A stretch of 46,740 nt of DNA from an uncultured Porphyromonadaceae bacterium (GCA_947175645.1 CAMWNP010000002.1:160835-207574); one strand, 5' to 3'; numbered from the stretch's first letter, positions 32,016-41,358 are shown. Translations and numbers: made by a program. The notes: generated by a model not told the origin, from the letters alone.

Positions 32016-32101
32016 TGTGGCTCACAACATTTTTAGCTGTGTTGCATTTTGAGCCACATTTGAACCACAAACCGCTGCAAATTTCGCCATAATGAGCCAA
32101 A
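32016..32101. repeat. TGAGCCACA-type repeats between integrase and tRNA (candidate arm sites)
   Basis: TGAGCCACA occurs at 32050-32058, as TGAACCACA at 32061-32069, as TGAGCCAAA at 32093-32101 and inverted at 32016-32024. Repeats of this size between int and the attachment site are the expected arm-type binding sites for integrase or accessory factors. Confidence 0.55.
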
Positions 32102-32112
32102 AGTGCAGAAAC

Positions 32113-32147
32113 AAAGAGAGCCAACTTTTGAAAGTTAGCTCTCTTTT
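32113..32147 (-). terminator. Terminator hairpin downstream of tRNA-Arg
   Basis: The arms AAGAGAGCCAACTTT (32114-32128) and AAAGTTAGCTCTCTT (32131-32145) pair except for one C-A mismatch, with flanking T-runs on both strands. It lies directly beyond the 3' end of the tRNA. Confidence 0.75.
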
Positions 32148-32148
32148 G

Positions 32149-32220
32149 TACTCCCGAAGGGAATCGAACCCTTATCATTGGAACCGGAATCCAGTATTCT
32201 ATCCATTGAACTACAGGAGC
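32149..32220 (-). tRNA. tRNA-Arg (anticodon CCG)
   Basis: A 72-nt tRNA read leftward. Acceptor GCTCCTG/CGGGAGT, D arm GTTC...GAAT, anticodon loop TTCCGGT (CCG), T arm AAGGG-TTCGATT-CCCTT. The anticodon stem contains a C27-A43 mismatch and the acceptor has two or more G-U pairs, so this copy is somewhat irregular. No CCA is encoded. The likely integration target of the prophage, whose integrase lies on its 3' side. Confidence 0.9.
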
Positions 32221-32270
32221 TTACGTTATTTTTGGTTTTGACAAACTCTTTTGCCAATTTTGCGCTTTGT

Positions 32271-32300
32271 TAAAAATGTGCTATATTTGCATATAAGCAC
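32271..32300 (-). terminator. Hairpin with T-tract that follows the tRNA half
   Basis: Read leftward, GTGC-T-TATAT pairs with ATATA-GCAC around a GCAA loop (32278-32300) and is followed by ATTTTT. It begins inside the anticodon loop of the truncated tRNA copy. Confidence 0.6.
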
Positions 32301-32336
32301 CGGAATCCTTTATTCTATCCATTGAACTACGGGCAC
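32299..32336 (-). pseudogene. Truncated 5' half of a tRNA-Arg(CCG)
   Basis: Read leftward, GTGCCCGTAGTTCAATGGAT and the rest up to the anticodon loop (ATTCCGGT) are normal tRNA-Arg sequence; it then runs into the hairpin at 32271-32300 instead of a 3' half. A proper promoter precedes it (TTG 32381-32383 and TAAATTTG 32353-32360, spacing 20). It shares about 30 of 32 positions with the intact copy in the D-arm/anticodon part. Confidence 0.75.
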
Positions 32337-32352
32337 ATTGTGGTTTCTTTTG

Positions 32353-32383
32353 CAAATTTAAGCCTTTTTTTTTATTTAGGCAA
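32353..32383 (-). promoter_or_regulatory. Promoter of the truncated tRNA-Arg
   Basis: On the minus strand, TTG (32381-32383), 20 bases, then TAAATTTG (32353-32360). The predicted start is about ten bases ahead of the tRNA 5' end. This shows that the truncated copy belongs to a formerly (or still) transcribed tRNA gene. Confidence 0.65.
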
Positions 32384-32394
32384 GGTTTTTTTCG

Positions 32395-32402
32395 TAGATT
32401 TG
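32395..32402 (+). promoter_or_regulatory. -7 box of the ung operon promoter
   Basis: TAGATTTG matches the Bacteroidetes -7 consensus TAnnTTTG and lies 20 bases before the ung ATG. Confidence 0.65.
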
Positions 32403-32421
32403 TATTCCTAAATGATTTGAT

Positions 32422-33084
32422 ATGGATGTCAGAATAGACCGGACTTGGAAAAATCTCCTGAGCGACCAGTGGGAGCAGCCATATTTCGGGTACCTCACGG
32501 ATTTTGTACGTGAGGCTTACCGGCGCACTACCGTTTATCCCCCCGCCGGAAAAATTTTCGCAGCCTTTGATTCTTGTCCCGTTGACAAGGTAAAGGTTGT
32601 AATTCTTGGTCAGGATCCTTATCACGGACCCGGGCAGGCCAACGGTCTATGCTTTTCTGTGGCAGACGGTGTGGAGATTCCTCCTTCGCTGGTCAATATC
32701 TTCAAGGAGATACATGACGACACCGGTGCTCCAATACCCGCAACCGGAAATCTTGAACGCTGGGCGAGCCAGGGAGTGCTTCTTCTCAATGCCACACTTA
32801 CTGTAGAGGCTCACCGTGCCGCCTCTCATCAGGGAAAAGGGTGGGAGGAATTCACCGATGCGGTCATACGCCATTTGAATGAAAACTGCTCAGGACTGGT
32901 ATTCATGCTCTGGGGCAACTATGCCATACGAAAAGGGGCGTTGATTGACCGTTCACGTCATCTGGTTCTAACCTCGGCTCACCCTTCACCCCTTTCGGCT
33001 TACAGGGGATTCTTCGGAAATCATCATTTTTCGCTTGCCAATGACTATTTGCTGAAGCAAGGGAAGGAGGTAATACAATGGTGA
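32422..33084 (+). CDS. ung: Uracil-DNA glycosylase
   Basis: A 220-residue family-1 uracil-DNA glycosylase that removes uracil from DNA in base-excision repair. The catalytic water-activating loop VVILGQDPYHGPGQANGL is at about residues 59-76 and the C-terminal HPSPLSAYRGFFGNHHF carries the second active-site His and the DNA-intercalating loop. Full length for the family. Its stop overlaps the start of the next gene. Confidence 0.97.
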   Translation: MDVRIDRTWKNLLSDQWEQPYFGYLTDFVREAYRRTTVYPPAGKIFAAFDSCPVDKVKVVILGQDPYHGPGQANGLCFSVADGVEIPPSLVNIFKEIHDDTGAPIPATGNLERWASQGVLLLNATLTVEAHRAASHQGKGWEEFTDAVIRHLNENCSGLVFMLWGNYAIRKGALIDRSRHLVLTSAHPSPLSAYRGFFGNHHFSLANDYLLKQGKEVIQW

Positions 33085-34340
33085 TGAAACGGATGGTGCT
33101 TACGCTGGCGATGTTCTGTGCCGTGGTGTTCCTGCATGCAGTCCCTGTCAACACAATGACATCCATCTTCAACCCTCAGTTCAGATCATTGCAGGTAAAG
33201 GTCAATGACAACATTTTCCTTCCTCCGGTGCTGCTTCTCGAAGGGGGCGACAGAATGACCATTGAATTTGATGAACTTGCAGAAGATAACCGCTATCTGC
33301 GTTACTCCCTTCAGCACTGTAATGCTAACTGGCAGCCTTCCGCTCTGGCTGAATCGGAGTATCTGTCCGGATTCAACGTAGCAGATGTCGATGAGTTTGA
33401 CTTCTCGCAGGCCACTGCAACACATTATGTCCATTACCGTATCAACCTTCCCGGCTATGATATGCGACCGCTTGTTTCGGGGAACTATCTTCTGAAAGTG
33501 TATGACCGTGACCATCCCGACGAAATTCTGCTTCAGGTGAGATTTTCTGTTGTAGAGCAGAGGGTAGGGATAGGGTCAGATATATCCTCGCGTACTGACA
33601 TAGACATTAACCGCTCTCACCAGCAACTGTCGTTGACAGTTGATTGCACCGGTGCCGGCATACAGTCACCTTTTTCTGACCTCAGACTTTATGTGCAGCA
33701 GAACCGGCGTCTTGACAATGAAGTAATGTTGTCACACCCCATGCGGGTGGTTGGAAGAACCGCCGTCTATGAGCATCAGCGTGAACTGATATTCCCTGCA
33801 GGAAACGAGTTCCGACGCTTCGAGACCGTTACTCTAAATTTCCCCGGGATGAGGGTTGAACACACCGGGTTCTATGACCCCTATTATCATGCGGCACTCC
33901 AGACGGATGAGTCAAGAAAGTCTTATCAATATGACTCCACACAGCATGGCCGGTTCCTTTTGCGTAACGCCGAGACTGACGGTGACTCCGAAACAGAAGC
34001 CGACTATGTTGTCACACACTTCACTCTCTATGCCCCTGAACTCGTGGGACAGACCATTTTCCTAAACGGAGATTTCGTCAATCAGAACTTCAATCAGGAG
34101 TCGCAGATGGTATATAACCCTGACACCGGACTGTTCGAGCGCAACATGTTGCTCAAACAAGGTTCATATAACTATCAGTACCTCACAGGAACACGGTCAC
34201 CCTCGGGAAGCCGGACGGAATCAGTAGAAGGAGATTTTTATGAGACCAATAATGAATATACAGTTAAGGTATATACCCGTTTACCCGGCGAACGATACGA
34301 CCGGCTTATAGGGTATGCCGTTTTTTATTATGGAAACTGA
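33078..34340 (+). CDS. DUF5103 / type IX secretion plug-like protein
   Basis: A 420-residue exported protein. A signal peptide (MKRMVLTLAMFCAVVFLHAVPV) precedes a DUF5103-type domain, with blocks such as RYSLQHCNANWQPSALAESEY, NYLLKVYDRDHPDEILLQVRF and QPTIFLNGDFVNQ-like (TIFLNGDFVNQ). DUF5103 proteins are now named type IX secretion plug proteins, presumed to seal the outer-membrane translocon. It is translated from an ATG overlapping the ung stop, or from the one six bases on. Confidence 0.85.
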   Translation: MVMKRMVLTLAMFCAVVFLHAVPVNTMTSIFNPQFRSLQVKVNDNIFLPPVLLLEGGDRMTIEFDELAEDNRYLRYSLQHCNANWQPSALAESEYLSGFNVADVDEFDFSQATATHYVHYRINLPGYDMRPLVSGNYLLKVYDRDHPDEILLQVRFSVVEQRVGIGSDISSRTDIDINRSHQQLSLTVDCTGAGIQSPFSDLRLYVQQNRRLDNEVMLSHPMRVVGRTAVYEHQRELIFPAGNEFRRFETVTLNFPGMRVEHTGFYDPYYHAALQTDESRKSYQYDSTQHGRFLLRNAETDGDSETEADYVVTHFTLYAPELVGQTIFLNGDFVNQNFNQESQMVYNPDTGLFERNMLLKQGSYNYQYLTGTRSPSGSRTESVEGDFYETNNEYTVKVYTRLPGERYDRLIGYAVFYYGN

Positions 34341-34350
34341 AGAATCTGTT

Positions 34351-34932
34351 ATGCTTGAAATTCAAAATACACTCGTATCGCTTGACCTTGTGGAGCGGTT
34401 CTTTTGCTGTGATCTGGAAAAATGTCTTGGCCAATGTTGCATCGACGGTGATGCCGGAGCGCCCATAACCGAAGATGAGAAAAGGAAGATAGAGGAGATT
34501 CTTCCGGAAATCTGGAATGACCTTTTGCCGCAGGCACAGGAAGTTATCCGTGAACAGGGGGTGTCATACGTTGACGAGGAAGGTGACCTCGTGACCTCAA
34601 TTGTCAACGGTCAGAATTGTGTATTCACAACTTTCGGTAAGGACGGACTATGTCTGTGTGCGATTGAAAAGGCGTGCCGTGAGGGTAGGATAGACTTCCT
34701 CAAACCCTCCTCATGTCATCTTTATCCCGTCAGACTGACCACATATCCCTCATTCACCGCGGTGAACTATCACCGCTGGAAAATTTGTAAGTGTGCGGAG
34801 ATACTCGGAAAGAAAGAGGGACTCAGGGTCTACCAGTTCCTGAAAGGACCGCTGACAGCCCGCTTCGGTCAGGAGTGGTACGACGAACTATGCCTTGCCT
34901 GCGAAGCATACCTCGCCGAGTACGGCGAATAG
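34351..34932 (+). CDS. DUF3109 Cys-rich protein
   Basis: A 193-residue protein with the DUF3109 pattern: LVERFFCCDLEKCLGQCCIDGDAG and later GLCLCAIEKACREG, SSCHLYPVRL and KICKCAEIL. The eight or so conserved Cys could bind an Fe-S cluster or zinc, as in the YkgJ group. The start at MLEIQNTLVS (34351) aligns with family starts; upstream ATGs at 34330 and 34315 would overlap the preceding gene. Third gene of the ung unit. Role unknown. Confidence 0.8.
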   Translation: MLEIQNTLVSLDLVERFFCCDLEKCLGQCCIDGDAGAPITEDEKRKIEEILPEIWNDLLPQAQEVIREQGVSYVDEEGDLVTSIVNGQNCVFTTFGKDGLCLCAIEKACREGRIDFLKPSSCHLYPVRLTTYPSFTAVNYHRWKICKCAEILGKKEGLRVYQFLKGPLTARFGQEWYDELCLACEAYLAEYGE

Positions 34933-34953
34933 AATAATACCGAAAAAACAAGA

Positions 34954-35112
34954 GGGTGTGTCGAAATGAAAAATTTTGACACATCCTCTTAAGGTTTGTC
35001 AGAATAGGTCAGATGCAAGGCGCTGAGGATGAGGCTGATGGGAGCATACCTAAGTATGTGACCGAAGCCGCTTCCGAAAGCAACGCCGCAGATGGCTTAT
35101 TATGACACACCC
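34954..35112. repeat. 159-bp intergenic element with 9-bp terminal inverted repeats
   Basis: GGGTGTGTC (34954-34962) and GACACACCC (35104-35112) are perfect inverted ends. The left end also forms a hairpin with TTTTGACACATCCTCT, and the inside has GCATAC/GTATGTG. There is no coding potential. Structure and position suggest a small dispersed repeat (MITE/REP-like) between the DUF3109 gene and rnr. Confidence 0.6.
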
Positions 35113-35122
35113 GCATGACTGT

Positions 35123-37336
35123 TTACTTTCTCCCTCGGCGAGTTTTCTTCTTATCACCACCTTTGTTTTGTGTAGCCGAATTTTTTTTCACCGGCAGTTT
35201 CTTTTCCGTTCCTGCGAGCACAAAATCAAGTTGTTTTTTATGGACATCGGCTCTGGCGACCACTACTTTCAGACTGTCACCTAAACGGAATCTGTTACCA
35301 TGGCGACGTCCAATAAGGCACTGTGTCTTTTCATCGAAATCATAGTAGTCATCCGCAAGATCACGTACAGGTATAAGGCCTTCGCAAAGATTCTCGTCAA
35401 GTTCCACATAAAGTCCCCACTCGGTAACACCGGTGATAATACCTGTGAACTCCTCGCCCAGATGTTTGCTCATGAATTCCACCTGTTTGTACTTGATGGA
35501 CGCACGCTCCGCATTTGCCGCGAGTTGTTCCTGGTTGCTCGAGTGCTTGCACTCTTCGTTGAGTTTGTCAAGACTGACGGCACGTCCTCCGTTGAGATAA
35601 CGTTCAAGCAGACGGTGAACCATCATGTCGGGGTAACGGCGGATAGGAGATGTGAAGTGGGTGTAGTAATCGAATCCGAGGCCATAGTGACCGATATTGT
35701 CGGTGGAGTAAATAGCCTTGGCCATGGCACGGATAGCCAGAGTGCCTAAGTAGTTCTCCTCCGCTTTTCCTTTGATATCCTCAAGCATACGGTTGACCGA
35801 TCTGTTGATGTCGCGCGGATCACCTTTGGTTTTGATTTTATATCCGAACCCTTTGGCCAGTTGAGCCAGATCCATCAGTTTCTGCTCATCAGGTTTGTCA
35901 TGTACACGATACACGAACGGTTTCGGTTTCTTCTTTCCCCTGGGGTCACCTATGGTTCTCGCAACTGTTTTGTTGGCCAGCAACATGAACTCCTCAATCA
36001 GTTTGTTGGAATCTTTCGACTCTTTGAAGTACACACCTAACGGAGTGCCGTTCTCATCGATATTGAACTTCACTTCCGGACGGTCAAATTCCACGGATCC
36101 GTTTTCCATACGTTCCTTTCGCATGATTTTGGCCATCTTGTCAAGTTGAAGTATTTCCTCGGCGAAATCACCTTTTCCCGTTTCAATGACTTCCTGTGCC
36201 TCCTCGTAGGTGAACCTGCGGTTGCTGCGGGTTACTGTCCTTGCAATCTTGCTGTCAACCACTTTTCCGTTCGGAGTCATCTCGAATATGCACGAGAACG
36301 TCAGTTTGTCCTCATCGGGGCGGAGAGAGCATATTCCGTTGCTGAGATGTTCGGGGAGCATGGGAACCACACGGTCAACCAGATATACCGATGTGGCGCG
36401 TGACGCGGCCTCCTTGTCAAGAGTTGAACCGGGCTGAACGTAATGGGTGACATCTGCTATGTGTACGCCAACTTCGTAATTGCCGTTTTTCAGTTTACGG
36501 ATTGAGAGGGCGTCATCGAAGTCCTTCGCATCCTTAGGGTCGATGGTGAAAGTGGTGACATCACGCATATCGATGCGGGAGGCCACTACATCCGGAGTTA
36601 TCCCTGCCTCTATTTTCTGGGCGGCACGGTCAACGGATTCCGGATATCGGTACGGCAGTCCGAATTCTGCCAGAATGGCGTGAATCTCAGCGTTATTCTC
36701 TCCGTTGCGACCGAGCACATCCACTATTTCGCCAACGGGATTTTTTGCATCGTCAGGCCATTCAAGGATTCGTGCTATCGCTTTGTCGCCATCTTTTCCG
36801 CCACGAAGTTTTCCTCTTGGAATCAGTATGTCGGTGGCAAGGAACTTTGAGTCGGTGACAAGCATCGCCACATGACGTGACACTTTCAGAGTGCCAATGA
36901 ACACCTGGTCTTTTTTTTCTATGATTTCAATCACTTCGGCTTCAGGTTCAACGCCACGTCGGGTTGCCGCTATGTTCACTCTCACACGGTCGCCGTTGAG
37001 CGCGTGCATGGAGTTGCGTTCCGCCACATTTATCGATTCCTGGTCATCGTCAAGCAATACACTGTTCTTGCCGTTGCTGCGGCGTACGAAAGTGCCTTCG
37101 GCCACAGATGTTCGCTGAGGTACTTTATACATGCCGGGAGCAACCTCGATCAGAGCGCCGTCAAAAGCCATCTCGGCCAGAATCAGAGCGATGCTCCTCA
37201 GTTGCATGGGCGAGCCTATTTCAAGAGCATGCCCAACCTGTTTGTAGTTGAATGTCTTGTTGTCCTGGAGAGAGACAAACATATTTATTTTCGCGCGTAA
37301 GCGGTCTTGTGCTTTAGTAGTTGATGAACGTGCCAT
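35123..37336 (-). CDS. rnr: Ribonuclease R
   Basis: A 737-residue RNB-family 3'-5' exoribonuclease. N-terminal cold-shock-like domains are followed by the RNB catalytic block FTIDPKDAKDFDDALSI, whose Asp residues bind Mg2+, and a C-terminal S1 domain (GIITGVTEWGLYVELDENL). A Lys/Arg-rich tail (NKGGDKKKTRRGRK) may contact ribosomes or structured RNA. It degrades structured RNA and takes part in rRNA quality control. Leftward; 36 bases separate it from a gap that holds the gyrB terminator. Confidence 0.97.
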   Translation of the reverse strand: MARSSTTKAQDRLRAKINMFVSLQDNKTFNYKQVGHALEIGSPMQLRSIALILAEMAFDGALIEVAPGMYKVPQRTSVAEGTFVRRSNGKNSVLLDDDQESINVAERNSMHALNGDRVRVNIAATRRGVEPEAEVIEIIEKKDQVFIGTLKVSRHVAMLVTDSKFLATDILIPRGKLRGGKDGDKAIARILEWPDDAKNPVGEIVDVLGRNGENNAEIHAILAEFGLPYRYPESVDRAAQKIEAGITPDVVASRIDMRDVTTFTIDPKDAKDFDDALSIRKLKNGNYEVGVHIADVTHYVQPGSTLDKEAASRATSVYLVDRVVPMLPEHLSNGICSLRPDEDKLTFSCIFEMTPNGKVVDSKIARTVTRSNRRFTYEEAQEVIETGKGDFAEEILQLDKMAKIMRKERMENGSVEFDRPEVKFNIDENGTPLGVYFKESKDSNKLIEEFMLLANKTVARTIGDPRGKKKPKPFVYRVHDKPDEQKLMDLAQLAKGFGYKIKTKGDPRDINRSVNRMLEDIKGKAEENYLGTLAIRAMAKAIYSTDNIGHYGLGFDYYTHFTSPIRRYPDMMVHRLLERYLNGGRAVSLDKLNEECKHSSNQEQLAANAERASIKYKQVEFMSKHLGEEFTGIITGVTEWGLYVELDENLCEGLIPVRDLADDYYDFDEKTQCLIGRRHGNRFRLGDSLKVVVARADVHKKQLDFVLAGTEKKLPVKKNSATQNKGGDKKKTRRGRK

Positions 37337-37416
37337 ACAATATTAATGATTTTATGTTAAAACACCCGTTCAGGGTTAAATGTTTTGGTTATGAGTTAAT
37401 AAACTGTCAAAAAGAA

Positions 37417-37457
37417 GTCAGGGCAACGGTATTGAATTACTCCCCCGCTGCCCTGAC
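37417..37457 (-). terminator. gyrB terminator hairpin
   Basis: GTCAGGGCA (37417-37425) and TGCCCTGAC (37449-37457) pair perfectly. Read leftward the stem is followed by TTCTTTTTG. It lies 16 bases after the gyrB stop. Confidence 0.7.
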
Positions 37458-37472
37458 CGTATTTTGTTGTGA

Positions 37473-39401
37473 TTACGCGTCGATATTTGCGTAAGTTGCG
37501 TTGCTTTCTATGAAGTCGCGGCGTGGCCCCACATCCTCACCCATCAGCATGGAGAATATTCTGTCAGCCTCGGCTGCGTCACTGATGTTCACCTGTTTCA
37601 ACATACGGTGCTCCGGCGACATGGTTGTGAAGCGAAGTTCTTTTTCTGACATCTCACCGAGACCTTTGTAACGCTGGACGGTGGCCTGTCCGTATTTGTC
37701 GATGAACGACTGGACCTGCTGGTCAGTCCAGCAATATTCCTCGTTTTTGCCTCGTTTGCATTTATACAACGGGGGAGTGGCAAGATAGAGGTAGCCGTTT
37801 TCTATTATGGGGCGCATCTTCCGGAAGAAGAAGGTCATCAGCAATGTGGCTATGTGAGCCCCGTCGACGTCGGCATCGGTCATGATGATGATCTTGTGGT
37901 AGGCAAGACGTGAGAGGTTCGCTTCCTTGGGGTCATCCTCTGTTCCTATGGTGACACGCAATGCGCGGAACAGGTTGGTGATTTCCTCATTGTCAAAGAT
38001 TTTGTGTTCCATAACTTTCTCTACATTGAGGATTTTACCACGGAGAGGGAGGATAGCCTGGAACTTTCTGTCGCGTGCCTGTTTGGCTGTACCACCTGCG
38101 GAGTCTCCCTCCACAATGAAGATTTCGCAGTCTTCAGCCGTGCGTGATGAGCAGTCGGCGAGTTTTCCCGGGAGACCTCCTCCGCTCAGGGGTGATTTAC
38201 GCTGTACGCTCTGGCGGGCTTTATAGGCGGCGTTACGGGCCTGTGCGGCAAGAATGACCTTTTCAACAATGGTTTTGGCCTGACGGGGATTCTCTTCCAG
38301 ATAATTCTTCAGCGCGTCGCTCACGGCTGTCTGTACGGCACCAATCACTTCGTTGTTTCCCAGTTTGGTTTTGGTCTGACCCTCGAACTGAGGTTCCATC
38401 ACTTTTACGGAGATAACGGCAGTCAGACCTTCGCGGAAGTCATCAGAAGCAATTTCCACCTTCGCTTTTTCAAGCATCTTGTTATCCTCGGCATATTTCT
38501 TGAGGGTAGATGTCAGACCGCGGCGGAAGCCTGTCAGATGTGTGCCTCCTTCTATTGTGTTGATATTGTTTACGAAGGAATATACGTTTTCGTTATAGGT
38601 ATTGTTGTAAGTCAGCGCTACTTCAACGGGGATACCCTGGCGCTCGGTGTTCAGGTGAATGACATCCTGAATGAGCGATTCTTTGTTGGAGTCAATGTAA
38701 GTCACGAACTCGCTTAGTCCGTTGGCCGAATAGAAAACCTCTTTCTTGGGGTTACCCTCTTCGTCAAGCACGCGTTTGTCTGTCAGGGTAAGGGTAATGC
38801 CTGCATTGAGGAACGCGAGGTCTCGGAGGCGGTTGGCAAGGGTATTGTAGTCATATACCGTCACCGTGAAGATTGACTTGTCCGGAAGGAAGGTGATCGA
38901 TGTTCCGGTGTGGTCACTTTCACCCACAATCATAAGGTCTGTGGTGGGTTTACCGCAGGAATATTCCTGGACGTAGGCTTTGCCGTTGCGGTGCACTTCG
39001 GCACGGAGATAGGTGGAGAGCGCGTTCACGCAGGACACGCCAACGCCGTGCAGACCTCCTGATACCTTATAAGAGCCTTTGTCGAACTTACCGCCGGCGT
39101 GAAGCACGGTTAGAACCACTTCAAGCGCGCTCTTATGTTCTTTCTCATGCATGTCAACCGGGATGCCGCGCCCGTTGTCTATCACCGTTATGGAATTATC
39201 CTCGTTGATGGTCACGTCAATGTGGGTGGCGTAACCTGCGAGGGCTTCGTCTATTGAGTTGTCGACTACTTCATAAACAAGGTGGTGCAAACCTTTGGCG
39301 CTGATATCACCTATATACATTGCGGGGCGTTTGCGCACTGCTTCAAGTCCTTCAAGTACCTGAATATTACTGGCGCTGTACTCCTCTTGCTTTTCTGCCA
39401 T
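37473..39401 (-). CDS. gyrB: DNA gyrase subunit B
   Basis: A 642-residue GyrB. The ATPase domain has EVVDNSIDEALAG, DNGRGIPVD and GGLHGVGVSCVNALS; the TOPRIM domain has IFIVEGDSAGGTAKQARDR, and the C-terminal block includes QRYKGLGEMSEKEL. GyrB with GyrA introduces negative supercoils and is the target of aminocoumarins. Start MAEKQEEYSAS at 39401 is preferred; an open frame extends upstream to 39605 but crosses the divergent promoter region and typA. ParE is the alternative but the sequence is closer to GyrB. Confidence 0.95.
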   Translation of the reverse strand: MAEKQEEYSASNIQVLEGLEAVRKRPAMYIGDISAKGLHHLVYEVVDNSIDEALAGYATHIDVTINEDNSITVIDNGRGIPVDMHEKEHKSALEVVLTVLHAGGKFDKGSYKVSGGLHGVGVSCVNALSTYLRAEVHRNGKAYVQEYSCGKPTTDLMIVGESDHTGTSITFLPDKSIFTVTVYDYNTLANRLRDLAFLNAGITLTLTDKRVLDEEGNPKKEVFYSANGLSEFVTYIDSNKESLIQDVIHLNTERQGIPVEVALTYNNTYNENVYSFVNNINTIEGGTHLTGFRRGLTSTLKKYAEDNKMLEKAKVEIASDDFREGLTAVISVKVMEPQFEGQTKTKLGNNEVIGAVQTAVSDALKNYLEENPRQAKTIVEKVILAAQARNAAYKARQSVQRKSPLSGGGLPGKLADCSSRTAEDCEIFIVEGDSAGGTAKQARDRKFQAILPLRGKILNVEKVMEHKIFDNEEITNLFRALRVTIGTEDDPKEANLSRLAYHKIIIMTDADVDGAHIATLLMTFFFRKMRPIIENGYLYLATPPLYKCKRGKNEEYCWTDQQVQSFIDKYGQATVQRYKGLGEMSEKELRFTTMSPEHRMLKQVNISDAAEADRIFSMLMGEDVGPRRDFIESNATYANIDA

Positions 39402-39433
39402 AATGATTGTTCCGTTTATTTTAAATATGTCTA

Positions 39434-39481
39434 CAAAGTTACGAAAAAACTCTGAGATATGAAAATTTTTAACTACCTTTG
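39434..39481. promoter_or_regulatory. Divergent gyrB/typA promoter boxes
   Basis: Leftward TAACTTTG (complement of 39434-39441) serves gyrB. Rightward TACCTTTG (39474-39481) serves typA, whose ATG is 24 bases on. Both match TAnnTTTG. Confidence 0.7.
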
Positions 39482-39504
39482 CACTCCGAAAAGGTAAAAA
39501 GAAT

Positions 39505-41301
39505 ATGCAGAACATCCGTAATATTGCAATCATTGCGCATGTGGACCACGGCAAAACCACTCTGGTGGACAAAATGCTGCTTGCGGGCCACTTATTCCGT
39601 GACAATCAGGCTACAGGCGAACTCATTCTCGATAACAACGACCTGGAACGCGAACGCGGCATAACAATTCTTTCTAAGAACGTTTCCATAAATTACAAAG
39701 GGTACAAGATAAATATCATTGACACTCCGGGGCACGCTGACTTCGGTGGTGAGGTTGAACGCGTACTGAATATGGCCGACGGTTGTCTGCTGCTTGTGGA
39801 CGCCTTTGAGGGCCCTATGCCTCAGACACGCTTCGTGCTTGAAAAAGCAATTAAAATGGGATTGAAACCTGTAGTGGTGATTAACAAGGTCGACAAGCCC
39901 AACTGCCGTCCGGATGAGGTGCAGGAGATGGTGTTTGACCTTATGTTCAGCCTTGATGCAACAGAGGACCAACTTGATTTCCCTACGATCTACGGATCGG
40001 CCAAGAACGGATGGATGAGCACTGACTGGCAGAAGCCGACGGAAGATATAACTGCTGTTCTTGACGCCATAATCGACTATATTCCTGCGCCTGAAACTCT
40101 TGAAGGTGACTCCCAGATGCTGATAACATCTCTTGACTTCTCGAACTATGTGGGACGTATAGCCATAGGGCGTGTTCACCGTGGCGAATTACGTGAAGGT
40201 CAGGATGTCGCACTCATTAAGAAAGATGGTTCGGTGGTACGTCAGCGTATCAAGGAACTGCATGTGTTCGAGGGTATGGGCAGGAAGAAAGTTGAATCTG
40301 TTTCCTCAGGCGACATCTGCGCTCTTGTGGGTATCGAAGGATTTGAAATCGGCGACACCGTGGCTGACATCAACAATCCCGAGGCACTCCCCCGCATTGC
40401 CATCGATGAGCCTACTATGTCCATGACTTTCACAATCAATGACAGTCCTTTCTTCGGGCGTGACGGCAAATATGTGACCTCACGCCATATAGGCGACCGA
40501 CTTATAAAGGAACTTGACCGCAACCTCGCGCTCAGGGTGGAAAAGGCTGACCATGAAGATGTATGGACCGTGTTCGGTCGCGGCGTTCTGCATCTGTCCG
40601 TGCTGATTGAAACCATGCGAAGGGAAGGCTATGAACTTCAGGTGGGCCAGCCTCAGGTAATTATCAAGGAAATCAACGGCGTCAAGTGTGAACCTGTTGA
40701 ACTCCTGACAATTAACGTCACTGAGGAGTATGCCAGCAAAATGATAGATATGGTCACACGCCGCAAAGGTGACCTTATATCCATGACGAGCCAGAACGAT
40801 AGAACCCACATGGAGTTCGTGATTCCTTCCCGCGGCATCATAGGCCTGCGTAACAATGTCCTGACCGCATCTGCCGGAGAGGCCATCATGGCGCACCGTT
40901 TCCTGGAATATCAACCTTGGAAAGGTGATATCGACCGTCGTACAAACGGTTCGCTCATTGCAATGGAGGGGGGTACGGCCTACGCCTATGCCATTGACAA
41001 ACTCCAGGACCGCGGACGCTTCTTCATCTTCCCCCAGGAGGAGGTTTATGCCGGTCAGGTTGTGGGTGAAAACGCCAAGGACAACGATATTGTGGTTAAT
41101 GTCACCAAGAGCAAGAAACTCACGAACATGCGTGCGTCAGGTGCTGACGACAAGGCCCGTATCATACCGCCCGTGGTGTTCTCGCTGGAGGAAGCGCTCG
41201 AGTATATCAAGGAAGATGAATATGTTGAGGTGACACCCCATCATATTCGTCTGCGCAAAATAATTTTGGATGAACTGGAACGCAAACGTGCCGGCAGATA
41301 A
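39505..41301 (+). CDS. typA: Ribosome-associated translational GTPase TypA/BipA
   Basis: A 598-residue elongation-factor-like GTPase. G1 [13 protein letters not shown]3 [11 protein letters not shown] and G4 NKVDKP are intact, followed by domains II, III and V and the unique C-terminal domain ([16 protein letters not shown]). It binds ribosomes and helps 50S assembly and stress adaptation. Length is typical. It converges on the MBL-fold gene across a shared terminator. Confidence 0.97.
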   Translation: MQNIRNIAIIAHVDHGKTTLVDKMLLAGHLFRDNQATGELILDNNDLERERGITILSKNVSINYKGYKINIIDTPGHADFGGEVERVLNMADGCLLLVDAFEGPMPQTRFVLEKAIKMGLKPVVVINKVDKPNCRPDEVQEMVFDLMFSLDATEDQLDFPTIYGSAKNGWMSTDWQKPTEDITAVLDAIIDYIPAPETLEGDSQMLITSLDFSNYVGRIAIGRVHRGELREGQDVALIKKDGSVVRQRIKELHVFEGMGRKKVESVSSGDICALVGIEGFEIGDTVADINNPEALPRIAIDEPTMSMTFTINDSPFFGRDGKYVTSRHIGDRLIKELDRNLALRVEKADHEDVWTVFGRGVLHLSVLIETMRREGYELQVGQPQVIIKEINGVKCEPVELLTINVTEEYASKMIDMVTRRKGDLISMTSQNDRTHMEFVIPSRGIIGLRNNVLTASAGEAIMAHRFLEYQPWKGDIDRRTNGSLIAMEGGTAYAYAIDKLQDRGRFFIFPQEEVYAGQVVGENAKDNDIVVNVTKSKKLTNMRASGADDKARIIPPVVFSLEEALEYIKEDEYVEVTPHHIRLRKIILDELERKRAGR

Positions 41302-41322
41302 TTATCGAATCAAATAAAAACG

Positions 41323-41353
41323 AACGGGTGGACTCATTGCAGGTCCACCCGTT
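41323..41353. terminator. Bidirectional terminator between typA and the MBL-fold gene
   Basis: AACGGGTGGAC (41323-41333) and GTCCACCCGTT (41343-41353) form a perfect 11-bp stem with A-run upstream and T-run downstream, so it can stop transcription from both sides. Confidence 0.8.
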
Positions 41354-41358
41354 TATTT

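Noticed and set aside
37927..38226. Open frame antisense to gyrB
   Set aside because: Lies wholly inside gyrB and has no independent support.
39402..39605. N-terminal extension of gyrB
   Set aside because: It would cover the divergent promoters and the typA start and has no GyrB-like sequence.
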